Position numbers and translations under genes: made by a program
Notes under the pieces: generated by a model
What the model saw: the letters and a program-made list of their open reading frames with translations, nothing else
Told to the model about the DNA's origin: nothing
The model's database searches: none
Shown: positions 18,310 to 26,304 of the stretch, piece by piece
How positions within the stretch are numbered: the stretch's first letter is position 1
Layout of the letters: each line of letters starts with the position of its first letter
Origin: Gordonia hongkongensis
GTDB lineage: Bacteria; Actinomycetota; Actinomycetes; Mycobacteriales; Mycobacteriaceae
Length of the DNA: 64,000 nucleotides
NCBI RefSeq assembly: GCF_023078355.1
Contig: NZ_CP095552.1
Span: 4,526,001 to 4,590,000 of the forward strand
Direction: 5' to 3'

Positions 18310-18337
18310 TTGCACTCCTAAACGAACCTGTCGGGTG

Positions 18338-19123
18338 TCAGCGGAATCGGGGCTCACGCCTGTTCTTCCGTGAGTCGCTGCGTCCCGATCCCGGGTTGCC
18401 GATCTGCGTGTACGACAGGCCGGTGCGAAGCGCGGTGGTCGGGGTCATGTCAAGGGACTCCCAGATCGCCCGAACCGTTCCCTGGATGGCTTCCGGTCGC
18501 CGGCCGGCAATTTCGGATGCCAGCTGTTGCGCGCGTTCGCGGAGGGAGTCGCGTGTGGTGATCTCACTGACGAGTCCGGTCCGCAGCGCGGTCTGGGCGG
18601 TGATCCGCTCGTCGCTTCCGACCAGGGCCCAGCGCAAGACGTCGCCCAGCGGAACACCGCGGGACAGCATGCCCATCGGCTCCAGCGCGGACACGATCCC
18701 GGCATTGGCATGGGGATCGAAGAAGTTGGTGTCCTCGCTGCAGATGACGATGTCGGACTGATTGACGAGATACATCGCTCCACCGGCAACCATCCCGTGC
18801 AGGGCGCAGACCACCGGCTTCCACACCCGGTGGTGCTTGGGCCCCAGCAGCACGCCGGGATCCTCCTGGTTGAACCGGTTGACATGAGTCCACCACGGGC
18901 CTTCGCCGACGTCGACGCCGGTACAGAAGGCCCGGTCGCCGTTTGCCTGTAGCACCGCGACATGGATGTCGTCGTCATCGCGGACACGCCCCCAGATCTC
19001 GGCGATCTCGCCGGTCATCACCTCGTTGAAGCAGTTGAGCCGGTCCGGACGATTGAGCGTGATCGTCGCGACATGGTCGTCGATCTCGAATTCCACGGTG
19101 CTATAGCTGTTCTCAGACGTCAT
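18338..19123 (-). CDS. Enoyl-CoA hydratase/isomerase family protein
   Basis: A 261-residue crotonase-fold protein. Oxyanion segments are FCTGVDVGEG and MVAGGAMYLVNQSD. The segment DPHANAGIVSALEP replaces the usual Glu-containing QPE motif, so normal hydratase activity is uncertain. Its ATG (19123) overlaps the end of the upstream CoA ligase by 11 bases, which fits coupling in the operon. Confidence 0.85.
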   Translation of the reverse strand: MTSENSYSTVEFEIDDHVATITLNRPDRLNCFNEVMTGEIAEIWGRVRDDDDIHVAVLQANGDRAFCTGVDVGEGPWWTHVNRFNQEDPGVLLGPKHHRVWKPVVCALHGMVAGGAMYLVNQSDIVICSEDTNFFDPHANAGIVSALEPMGMLSRGVPLGDVLRWALVGSDERITAQTALRTGLVSEITTRDSLRERAQQLASEIAGRRPEAIQGTVRAIWESLDMTPTTALRTGLSYTQIGNPGSGRSDSRKNRREPRFR

Positions 19124-20708
19124 GGTGGACACCGTTCTGCACCGGGGACGCGAGGAGTTCCTCACGTAGCTGCGACTTGTTGATCTTGCCGAGGGAATTG
19201 CGTGGGATCTGAGCGATCACTTCGATCTGTTCCGGGTATCTGCGTTTGTTCAGGGTGGTCGTCGCCAGGTACTCGTGCAGCGATCCGAGGTCGGGTGGTG
19301 CGCTCGAGTCGGACGGGACCACGACGGCACACACACGCTCGCCCGTTTCCTCATCGGGCATACCGATCACCGAGAGGTCGGCGATCGCAGGATGGTCGAT
19401 CAGGGCCTCCTCGACCTCGCGTGCGGAGATGTTCTCCATCTTGCGGATGATGATGTCTTTGATCCGTCCCGTCACCGCGAGACGGCCCGCCGCGTTCAGG
19501 AATCCGAGATCCCCCGTGCGGAAGTACCCCTGCTCGTCGAGCGCGGACGCGTCCAGCGCCGAATCCACATAACCCTTGAAGAGTTGTGGCCCGAGTACTC
19601 GTATCTCCCCGACCTCACCGGTCGGCAACCCCGATCCGTCCGGCCCGACGATCCGTACCCGGCCGCCCGAGCCCGGCGTGCCCTCGAAACGCGCGTGTTC
19701 GTCGGCGGTGTCGTCGGGGCTCCCCCAGGTGAGGTACGGGCATTCGGTCATCCCGTAGCCGGAGATGATGCCGACGCCCCCCAGATGTTCCGCCGCGGCC
19801 CGGCTGAGGTCGACCGGCCGGCCCGAGCCGCCTCCCAGAGTTGCCCGCGCGTTCGGGAACAGCGGCGCGGTACCGCGTTCGTGCGCGATGCGCAGATACT
19901 CCGTGGTGAAGGGCAGGCCCGAACCGATGAGCGTCGCGCGCTCGGCTATCAACTGATCCGCATTGTGCTCGGGGACGAATGCCGACGCCGTGATGAGAGT
20001 GTGCCCGACCAACAGACTGCTCAGGACGTGGGCGATGCCGCCGACATGGGTGATCGGGATGTACGCCGCACAACGCTCATCGGCCGTGACCTGGACATTC
20101 GTGACGAATGTCTTTGCCGCGGAGATCAATCCGGAGTCCGAGTGCTTGACTCCCTTGGGCGCGGCGGTCGTTCCGGACGTGTAGAAGATCCAGCTCACCG
20201 CGTCATCGTCACGGTCTGTTCGGGTCGGCAGTTGCGTGGCGTCCCCGCTGATCCATTCGTCTGTCACGACCAGGATCCGAAGCCGCTCGTTTCGACCGGC
20301 GATCGCGGACGCCATCGCGGCGTGATCGAACCCGCGGAAGTTGTCGGGCACGATGAGAAGTGAGGCGCCGACCTGCTCGGTGATGAATGCGACCTCACTC
20401 TCCCGCAACATCGGGATGATGGGATTCTGCACCGCGCCGATCCGCGCCAGGGCCAACGACAGCGCCATCGCCTCGATGCTGGTCGGCAGTTGCCACGACA
20501 CCACGTCGCCTGCCTGGACACCCTGCTCGTGGAGCGCGGCCGCGGTGGACTCGGCGAGGTCCACGAGGGCTGAGAAGGTGACCCGGCGGCCGTGCTCGTC
20601 AGTTGCGAACTCACGGTTCGGACTCAGGCGAGCACGTTCGATCAGGAGATCCCAGTAGTTGGCAGCCCCCGCGACACCGACGACCGGTGTGCGCTGCGGA
20701 GTGGTCAC
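19113..20708 (-). CDS. Acyl-CoA synthetase (AMP-binding ligase) 2
   Basis: A 531-residue ANL-superfamily ligase that should adenylate a carboxylic acid and transfer it to CoA. The P-loop-like WIFYTSGTTAAPKGVKHSD (about 172-190), YGMTECPYLTWG, TGDLGFLNAAGRLAVTGR and C-terminal NSLGKINKSQLRE with the catalytic lysine are all present. The start is a GTG whose last bases overlap the stop of the preceding ligase gene (GTGA). Two ligases in tandem suggest two acids, or the same side chain at two stages. Confidence 0.9.
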   Translation of the reverse strand: MTTPQRTPVVGVAGAANYWDLLIERARLSPNREFATDEHGRRVTFSALVDLAESTAAALHEQGVQAGDVVSWQLPTSIEAMALSLALARIGAVQNPIIPMLRESEVAFITEQVGASLLIVPDNFRGFDHAAMASAIAGRNERLRILVVTDEWISGDATQLPTRTDRDDDAVSWIFYTSGTTAAPKGVKHSDSGLISAAKTFVTNVQVTADERCAAYIPITHVGGIAHVLSSLLVGHTLITASAFVPEHNADQLIAERATLIGSGLPFTTEYLRIAHERGTAPLFPNARATLGGGSGRPVDLSRAAAEHLGGVGIISGYGMTECPYLTWGSPDDTADEHARFEGTPGSGGRVRIVGPDGSGLPTGEVGEIRVLGPQLFKGYVDSALDASALDEQGYFRTGDLGFLNAAGRLAVTGRIKDIIIRKMENISAREVEEALIDHPAIADLSVIGMPDEETGERVCAVVVPSDSSAPPDLGSLHEYLATTTLNKRRYPEQIEVIAQIPRNSLGKINKSQLREELLASPVQNGVHHDV

Positions 20709-22273
20709 ACCGGCCCCTGCGACGTCGAGACCGTATCCTGCGACGCCACCAGGGAACCGGCGACCTCGCGCTTGAGGATCTTGCCTGCGGGCCCGAGGGG
20801 GAGTTCGGACCAGAACTCGAAACGTCGCGGCTGTTTGTAACCCGCCAGTTCGGCGCGGCACAGCGCGGTCAGTTCGGTCCTGAGGGCATCCTCGTCGATC
20901 GTCCCCTTCGGAACCACGACCGCAACCGGCGTCTCGCCCCACTCCGGATCGGAGACTCCCACCACGGCGACCATGTCCACCGCCGGGTGGTGACCGATCA
21001 CCCGTTCGATCTCGGCCGGGTAGACGTTGAATCCGCCCGAGATGATCATGTCGGTCTTGCGGCCGGTGACGTGCAGGTAACGCTCGGCGTCGAGGTACCC
21101 GAGGTCGCCCGACCACAACCCGGTGCGGCGGAACGTCTGCCTGGTCTGATCCGAGCGATTCCAATAGCCGACGGCATTGGCCTCGCTCACGATCACGATC
21201 TCGCCGACCTCACCGGTCGGTAGCTCATTGCCGTCCGCGTCGACGATCCGGATCGAGCACATCGGGGTCTCCTGGCCGCACGACGTCAGGATGCTCGTCT
21301 TGCCCGCCACCATGTCGCGATGGTCCTGGGGGGTGAGGATCGTCGCCTGGCCGCCGCATTCGGTCAGGCCGTAGCGCTGCTGCAGGTCACATCCGAGCAG
21401 ATCCATCGCCCTTTTCGCGAGCCCGGGCGGCACCGGTGCCGAGCCGTAGCTGATGCGGCGCAGGCTCGACATGTCGCGGGCCGCACCCTCTTCCAGTATT
21501 CGCAGAGTGCGCTGCAGCATGGTGGGGATGAACGTGGTGAACGTGACGCCACTGCGCTCGATCTCGTCGATGACCGCCTCGGGATCGAATCGCTTGTGGA
21601 TGATCATGGTCTGCCCCAGATACGTCCACGTCAGGGTGCGCACCATCCCGCCGGCGGTGAAGAAGGGTGTCGTCGCCAGGAAGATGTCGCTGCGGTTGGC
21701 CTCGGTCACCAGTGTGGTGTCGACGGCCTGCGCGAGCATGCCACGATGCGTGTTGATGACGCCCTTCGACCGGCCGGTGGTGCCGCTCGTGTACAAGATG
21801 AACTGGATGTCGTCCGGGCGCAACGACTTCGGTGTCGGATCGTGGGCGGCGGCCGCCCCCAGCGCCGCCTCGTACTCGTTCCCCACCGTGTCGCCACCGA
21901 TCTCGAGGACCACCGCCAGGTCGCTCAACTCGGAACCGAAGCGGTCGACCTGATCGGTGTGGACCACCGCCGCGGTGGCACCGGAATCGTCACGCACGTG
22001 CGCCAGTTCGTCCGGTGCGAGCCGGATGTTCACCGGGACGGTGACCAGGCCCGCCTTCGCGAACGCGAAGGTGATCTCCGGCCACTCGATACAGTTGCGC
22101 GCGATGACGATCACCCGATCGCCCTTGCGGAGCCCGGCGGCCAACATGTGATTGGCCAGCCGGCGGGCCCGCTCGTCCACCTCGGCCCAGGTATGGGTCC
22201 GCCCTGATTCGACGATCGCGGGCTTGTTCGGGTATCGGCGCGCGTTGTTCTTCGAGATGTCACCTACAAGCAC
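20705..22273 (-). CDS. Acyl-CoA synthetase (AMP-binding ligase) 1, adjacent to the Rieske genes
   Basis: A 522-residue ANL ligase with FILYTSGTTGRSKGVINTH, RYGLTECGGQATIL, SGDLGYLDAERYLHVTGR, a hinge in KTDMIISGGFNVYP and the catalytic lysine in LGPAGKILKRE. It starts with GTG at 22273, 76 bases after the dioxygenase beta-subunit gene. The order thiolase-DUF35-Rieske alpha-Rieske beta-ligase mirrors the gene content of the ibuprofen ipf cluster, where the ligase (IpfF) makes the aryl-propionyl-CoA that the dioxygenase attacks. Substrate is inferred from context only. Confidence 0.9.
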   Translation of the reverse strand: MLVGDISKNNARRYPNKPAIVESGRTHTWAEVDERARRLANHMLAAGLRKGDRVIVIARNCIEWPEITFAFAKAGLVTVPVNIRLAPDELAHVRDDSGATAAVVHTDQVDRFGSELSDLAVVLEIGGDTVGNEYEAALGAAAAHDPTPKSLRPDDIQFILYTSGTTGRSKGVINTHRGMLAQAVDTTLVTEANRSDIFLATTPFFTAGGMVRTLTWTYLGQTMIIHKRFDPEAVIDEIERSGVTFTTFIPTMLQRTLRILEEGAARDMSSLRRISYGSAPVPPGLAKRAMDLLGCDLQQRYGLTECGGQATILTPQDHRDMVAGKTSILTSCGQETPMCSIRIVDADGNELPTGEVGEIVIVSEANAVGYWNRSDQTRQTFRRTGLWSGDLGYLDAERYLHVTGRKTDMIISGGFNVYPAEIERVIGHHPAVDMVAVVGVSDPEWGETPVAVVVPKGTIDEDALRTELTALCRAELAGYKQPRRFEFWSELPLGPAGKILKREVAGSLVASQDTVSTSQGPV

Positions 22274-22349
22274 GTTGCCTCACAGGTACTTCGGCGCGAA
22301 GGACTGAGCCTCCGCGAGACTGGGATGGGGAAATGGAGATCCGACGGCG

Positions 22350-22865
22350 TCAGATCAGGAAGGCGAGAGTGTCGACTGGTCCCCCGGCACTGATCAAGTG
22401 GACAGTCTTGCCCGCGAGCTTGAGTCCATCGGGGTGCCGGCGGACCTTGTGGATGACCCTCCCAGCCCACACACGCTGGGTGTGACGATATTCGAACAGG
22501 GCGAAATTCGATCCCACCGTGACCGTGTCGTCGGTGGTGTCGAGGACCTCGGAATTGGTCAGCAGACGCCGCATCACCGACGGCGGGGTCTGCGAGTGTC
22601 GATTGCCGGTGTTCAACTGTGCTACTCGGCTTTTGATCCGGCGACGGTTGTCATAGATGTACGCCAGGTTGGTTGCCGGGTCGTCGTCGGGGTGCATCGG
22701 CACCCAGTACAGCGCGTCGTCGTCCCACAGCAATTCCCACTCCGAGTAGCGTGCCTCGTCGGCCAGCCTGGCCTCGAGGGACAGGAAACTCGCGATCTCC
22801 GGGGACGGCGCCGGCAGCGGCTGCAGTGCCGAAGACAGTACGTCGGTCTCGTCGAGTGTGCTCAT
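22350..22865 (-). CDS. Rieske ring-hydroxylating dioxygenase, beta subunit
   Basis: A 171-residue protein of the SnoaL-like beta-subunit family that forms the alpha3-beta3 core. Family-typical stretches are FLSLEARLADEARYSEWELLW, YWVPMHPDDDP and IYDNRRRIKSRVAQL. It has no cofactor; it stabilises the alpha subunit and can shape substrate choice. ATG 22865 overlaps the stop of the alpha-subunit gene (ATGA), which fits one-to-one production. Confidence 0.92.
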   Translation of the reverse strand: MSTLDETDVLSSALQPLPAPSPEIASFLSLEARLADEARYSEWELLWDDDALYWVPMHPDDDPATNLAYIYDNRRRIKSRVAQLNTGNRHSQTPPSVMRRLLTNSEVLDTTDDTVTVGSNFALFEYRHTQRVWAGRVIHKVRRHPDGLKLAGKTVHLISAGGPVDTLAFLI

Positions 22866-24160
22866 CGGTTGATCTCCTGTCCCACGACATCTGCCCACTG
22901 ACGGTAGAAACCGCGCTGAGGTGTCTCGGCGCTCTTGTCGCTGTTGACGATGCCGGTCTCGTCGGTCACATCGGTTTCCAGGCCACGTGACAACCGCAGC
23001 CATTCCGGATCCCTGGCCGCCAGTCCCGCTTGATTGCGCATTCCGATCTCGCCGTCGTCGGCGATCAGGAATCCGGCTGGGCCCATGGCGCCCTCGGACC
23101 GGCGGAGTGTACGCAGATTGAGTTCATCCTGTCCCGGGATCAGCGCCGCGGTGGTGTACGCGATCGTCTCGTCGGGGCCGATCGGCTCGACGTACATGAC
23201 GTTCATCTCGGCGAGGAACAGGTTGGGCCAGATCAGGGTGTGCGGCGGTCCGACCACCAACGAATCGTGCGCCTTCTCCTCGCCGTACTTCTTCTCCAGC
23301 GCAGCAACGTACTTCGGTAATTTGGTCCGGGGTATCCGGCCGTACCAGATGAACTCCTCGTCCAGCTTTCGATACTCCGCCGAGTAGTCGATCTCGGAAT
23401 GTCCGTCACCGATGTCGCGGACCACGACGTCGGTCTTGGATGGGATGTGCGAGACCTTCGCGGGTCGAATAGCGTCATAGACCGATGCGTGGGTGAACAA
23501 TGCGTGATAGCCATCGACGTTGTTCTCCACCACCATCTTCCAGTTGGCGTGGTGCAGATGCTTCATCCAGTTGGCGCGCAGGTCGATCGTCCCGGTCGGC
23601 GACAGGTTGAGCAGGCGATCGAAGGCGGCGACGGCACCCCCGAGATGTTCGGTGAGCGATGGACCGTCGGCAGCCAGGGAAGCGAAGATGAACCCGCCGT
23701 AACTGTCCACCCTGGGCGCTTCGGCCATCCCGAGCTCGGACCGGACCGCGCGGAATGCCTCGCCGTAGCCCTCTTTCATCGGAACCGCGGTCAGCGAACC
23801 CGTGTTGCTGAAGGTCCAGCCGTGGTAGGGGCACCGAAAGGCGTTGGCGTTGCCCTTCTCGGCATTGCACAGCTTGTTCGCCCGGTGCGAGCACCGGTTG
23901 AGCAGCACCCGGATCTCTCCGTCCTTGCCGTGCGCGACGACGACCGGCTCGCTGCCGATCCGGCGGGTCAGGTAGTCACCGGGCTCACTGACCTCACTGT
24001 CATGGGCAACATAGACCCATCCGGTCCGGAAGATGGTGTCCATCTCGCGCTGGAAGATCTCCGGTGACGTGTAGACAGAACCGTGTACGCGATCGTCCTG
24101 GACGATCTTCGACACGTCGAAGTCGTCAGCCGTGCCGTGTTTCGACTCAGCGGTTGTCAT
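22862..24160 (-). CDS. Rieske ring-hydroxylating dioxygenase, alpha subunit
   Basis: A 432-residue catalytic subunit. The Rieske 2Fe-2S cluster is bound by C90-S-H92 and C110-P-Y-H113. The mononuclear iron site has Asp216, His219 and His224 in NNVDGYHALFTH. It should add O2 to an aromatic ring, probably as a CoA thioester given the neighbouring ligase and thiolase. Electrons would come from a ferredoxin and reductase encoded elsewhere; the 3Fe-4S ferredoxin at 33872 and the FprB-like protein at 63285 are candidates, as no 2Fe-2S ferredoxin is present in this operon. Its ATG lies within the last 14 bases of the DUF35 gene. Confidence 0.95.
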   Translation of the reverse strand: MTTAESKHGTADDFDVSKIVQDDRVHGSVYTSPEIFQREMDTIFRTGWVYVAHDSEVSEPGDYLTRRIGSEPVVVAHGKDGEIRVLLNRCSHRANKLCNAEKGNANAFRCPYHGWTFSNTGSLTAVPMKEGYGEAFRAVRSELGMAEAPRVDSYGGFIFASLAADGPSLTEHLGGAVAAFDRLLNLSPTGTIDLRANWMKHLHHANWKMVVENNVDGYHALFTHASVYDAIRPAKVSHIPSKTDVVVRDIGDGHSEIDYSAEYRKLDEEFIWYGRIPRTKLPKYVAALEKKYGEEKAHDSLVVGPPHTLIWPNLFLAEMNVMYVEPIGPDETIAYTTAALIPGQDELNLRTLRRSEGAMGPAGFLIADDGEIGMRNQAGLAARDPEWLRLSRGLETDVTDETGIVNSDKSAETPQRGFYRQWADVVGQEINR

Positions 24161-24608
24161 CTGGGGCCTCCGTATCGGTGGTGTTCCTGGGCTGCGCGGC
24201 CGGGATCGCTACTCCGGCCAAGTTTCTGAAGCCGATGTCGACCACGTCACCGATCTGCGGCGAATCGGCCTGCCAGTCGACCGTTGTCATGATGAGGCGA
24301 TGTCCGCCCGTGAGTTCGATGTCGACGATCGGATAGGGACCGGTCGTTGCAACCAATCCCGGTTCGAGGCGGTGCATGGTGGTCGACGAGTGCACGACCC
24401 CGGTCGGAACTGTTTCGGCCCAGTCGATCCGGCCGGATCCGCAACGGTCGCAGACGTGTTGTTCGAGATCGAGTGGGATCGCGCACCGAGCACAGAACGG
24501 GAGCACCAGGACGCCGCGCGCGGCCCCGGCGTAGAGGGGTTCCAACGGGTCACCCGCCACCGCCGGCGCAAGGCTGTCATCGAGCAGCCAGTCATCGACG
24601 ACGGTCAT
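24147..24608 (-). CDS. DUF35 OB-fold acyl-CoA-associated protein (zinc ribbon)
   Basis: A 153-residue protein with an N-terminal zinc ribbon (C-A-R-C near 39-42 and C-D-R-C near 53-56) followed by an OB-fold (GVVHSSTTMHRLEPG, YPIVDIELTGG). Such DUF35 proteins pair with SCPx-type thiolases; steroid Ltp2 and ibuprofen IpfD need their DUF35 partner for retro-aldol cleavage of a beta-hydroxyacyl-CoA. Start overlaps the stop of the thiolase gene (ATGA). Its partner is therefore the protein encoded just upstream. Confidence 0.88.
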   Translation of the reverse strand: MTVVDDWLLDDSLAPAVAGDPLEPLYAGAARGVLVLPFCARCAIPLDLEQHVCDRCGSGRIDWAETVPTGVVHSSTTMHRLEPGLVATTGPYPIVDIELTGGHRLIMTTVDWQADSPQIGDVVDIGFRNLAGVAIPAAQPRNTTDTEAPDDNR

Positions 24609-25753
24609 GCTGCACGTTCCAGGACCAGCGCGGCGTGGTGATCCAGTCGACCACCGATCCCGCCGACGAGTGCTGTTGTCGCATCGGGTACCTGGCGCGC
24701 GTCGCCGTCGCCGCGGAGCTGAACGAGTGCCTCGGCCAGCGGGGTCATCCCCTGGAGATAGAACCCGGACAACTGCCCTCCGCCGGTGTTCGTCGGCAGG
24801 TTCCCTCCGCGCCCGGTGTGGCCTTCGCGGACGAACTGTCCCGCCGGGGCTCCACGGGTGAGCGCGTACTCTTCCAGCAGAATCAACGTGACGACCGAGA
24901 ACGGATCGTAGAGCTGGACGGTGTCCACATCGTCGCGCGTCATGCCGGCGGCGTTCAGTGCATCGTCGACACAGCGCCTGCCCCCGCCGAACCAAGACTC
25001 GGCCCCGGCCCGCCGATGCCGGATCGGATGGTCGCGCCCGGTTCCGCGGATGTTCACCCGCACAGCGTGTCCGACCGCCGGGTCTGCGCTGACGATGACC
25101 GCGACCGCGCCATTGACCGGGCGTGCGCAATCGAGGCGCCGCAGCGGCTCGGAGATCATCGGGCTGTCGAAGTAACCCTGGGCATCGAGGGGGGCGCGGA
25201 CCACCGCATCCGGGTTGTCCACCGCCCACGCACGCGCTGTGGTCGCCACCGCACAGAGATCTTCCGGTGTACCCGCGTTGACGTGCAACCACCGCTGTGT
25301 GAGAAGGGCGTAGGTCGGAACGGACCCGAGGACGCCGCCGGCGCGCTCCAGTCCCCGAGAACCGGAGTGGCCGCCGCTGTGTGCATAGGTCGAGCCGGCG
25401 GCCTTTCCGGCGACGAGCGGCGCGTCGGCGAAGACGCACATCACCACTCGCGCGCTGCCGCTCTCCACAGCGAACTGGGCACGCTGGATCATCGCGATCG
25501 TGGTGGCCCCCTTGATCTCCACATGCTCGAGCAGGCGGAGGCCGGAGAAACCACCCGAGGACGCGAATCCGACCCCGAGTCGGTCCGGGCGTACACCCTG
25601 CGACGAACCGACGAGCAATCCGTCGATGTCGGTGATCTCGATCCCCGCGTCTGCCAACGCATTCCGGCTCGCCTGACACGCCAGCTCGAGCGGACTGTCC
25701 CCCGGGCGCAAAGACATCGGGGTCATCCCCAGGCCCACGATCGACGCGCTCAC
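24605..25753 (-). CDS. SCPx/Ltp2-type thiolase-like lyase
   Basis: A 382-residue thiolase-fold protein of the sterol-carrier-protein-x/lipid-transfer group. It has the N-terminal SPLELACQASRNALADAGI, a DGLLVGSSQG loop, YDPFSVVTLILLEEYAL and a glycine-rich LPTNTGGGQLSGFYLQG. The canonical thiolase nucleophile motif (xHCAG) is absent, as in Ltp2 and IpfD, which act as retro-aldolases with a DUF35 partner. Starts with GTG overlapping the stop of the small upstream gene (GTGA). Likely role: removal of the acyl-CoA chain from the dioxygenated ring (inference). Confidence 0.86.
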   Translation of the reverse strand: MSASIVGLGMTPMSLRPGDSPLELACQASRNALADAGIEITDIDGLLVGSSQGVRPDRLGVGFASSGGFSGLRLLEHVEIKGATTIAMIQRAQFAVESGSARVVMCVFADAPLVAGKAAGSTYAHSGGHSGSRGLERAGGVLGSVPTYALLTQRWLHVNAGTPEDLCAVATTARAWAVDNPDAVVRAPLDAQGYFDSPMISEPLRRLDCARPVNGAVAVIVSADPAVGHAVRVNIRGTGRDHPIRHRRAGAESWFGGGRRCVDDALNAAGMTRDDVDTVQLYDPFSVVTLILLEEYALTRGAPAGQFVREGHTGRGGNLPTNTGGGQLSGFYLQGMTPLAEALVQLRGDGDARQVPDATTALVGGIGGRLDHHAALVLERAA

Positions 25754-26142
25754 GACGACCGTTCCGGCCGTGGCCCCAGTGAACGGTCACGACGCTCGTC
25801 CCGGTAATTTCCGACGCGCAGCCAATCCTCGCGATCGTCGGGCGTCGCCAGACACAGGCTCACGAGCTCCAAGGGCGACAAGAAGATGTGGTCGTCGCTC
25901 TCGAGGTCTTCGACGAGCAACCGGTCTCCGTTGCCGGTCGAATCCAGCGACAGGCGTACCGCCGCGAACTCGTTGATCAGGGATGCGAGTTCGCGACGCC
26001 GCACGCGGCGCTCGTCGCCACCGGATTCTGCACGTTCATGTGTGGTCATAGTCATCGACGACCCGTCTCGCCCAACCTTGCTCCGCTGAATTCTCGAAGA
26101 GTTGCTGCCAACTCGACAGAACCCACTTGCCCTTGCGGTCAT
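25750..26142 (-). CDS. Small conserved-looking protein at the head of the Rieske operon
   Basis: Up to 130 residues; a second in-frame ATG at 26055 would give 101 residues. The N-terminal 30 residues look unordered, while from MTMTTHERAE on the protein is acidic with a plausible folded region (LASLINEFAAVRLSLD, GDRLLVEDLESDD, FLSPLELVSLCLA). I do not recognise the family. A promoter with CTGACA (-35), a 17-base spacer and TATGAG (-10) places the predicted transcript start at the ATG at 26142, which would be leaderless. It is coupled to the thiolase gene by a GTGA overlap and is probably functionally tied to it. Confidence 0.65.
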   Translation of the reverse strand: MTARASGFCRVGSNSSRIQRSKVGRDGSSMTMTTHERAESGGDERRVRRRELASLINEFAAVRLSLDSTGNGDRLLVEDLESDDHIFLSPLELVSLCLATPDDREDWLRVGNYRDERRDRSLGPRPERSS

Positions 26143-26147
26143 CCCGC

Positions 26148-26179
26148 CTCATAGTCATATCGTATACCGGTGTCAGAAA
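26148..26179 (-). promoter_or_regulatory. TCTGACA box 2 with promoter, Rieske operon / hydrolase operon
   Basis: On the minus strand TTTCTGACACCGGTATAC is followed by GATATGAC. CTGACA (26171-26176) works as a -35, TATGAG (26148-26153) as a -10, spacing 17. The box lies between two divergent catabolic operons and shares extended sequence with the box at 8450-8477. Confidence 0.65.
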
Positions 26180-26304
26180 CAATCCCATGGATCGAAGACC
26201 AAACCGCTCTGAGTTCCATGTCGGCCCAGTTCAAGACACCACAGGCACATCCATCTAATGTGGACATAGTGGAAACCTCACCCGATCACAATGGAGGCCC
26301 GAGC

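Noticed and set aside
16804..18321. 505-codon plus-strand open frame
   Set aside because: It lies fully opposite the aldehyde dehydrogenase gene, and its composition (His, Arg, Asp rich, no motif) is that of an antisense shadow in GC-rich DNA. The same holds for long frames opposite the P450, the CoA-transferase and the double TetR gene.
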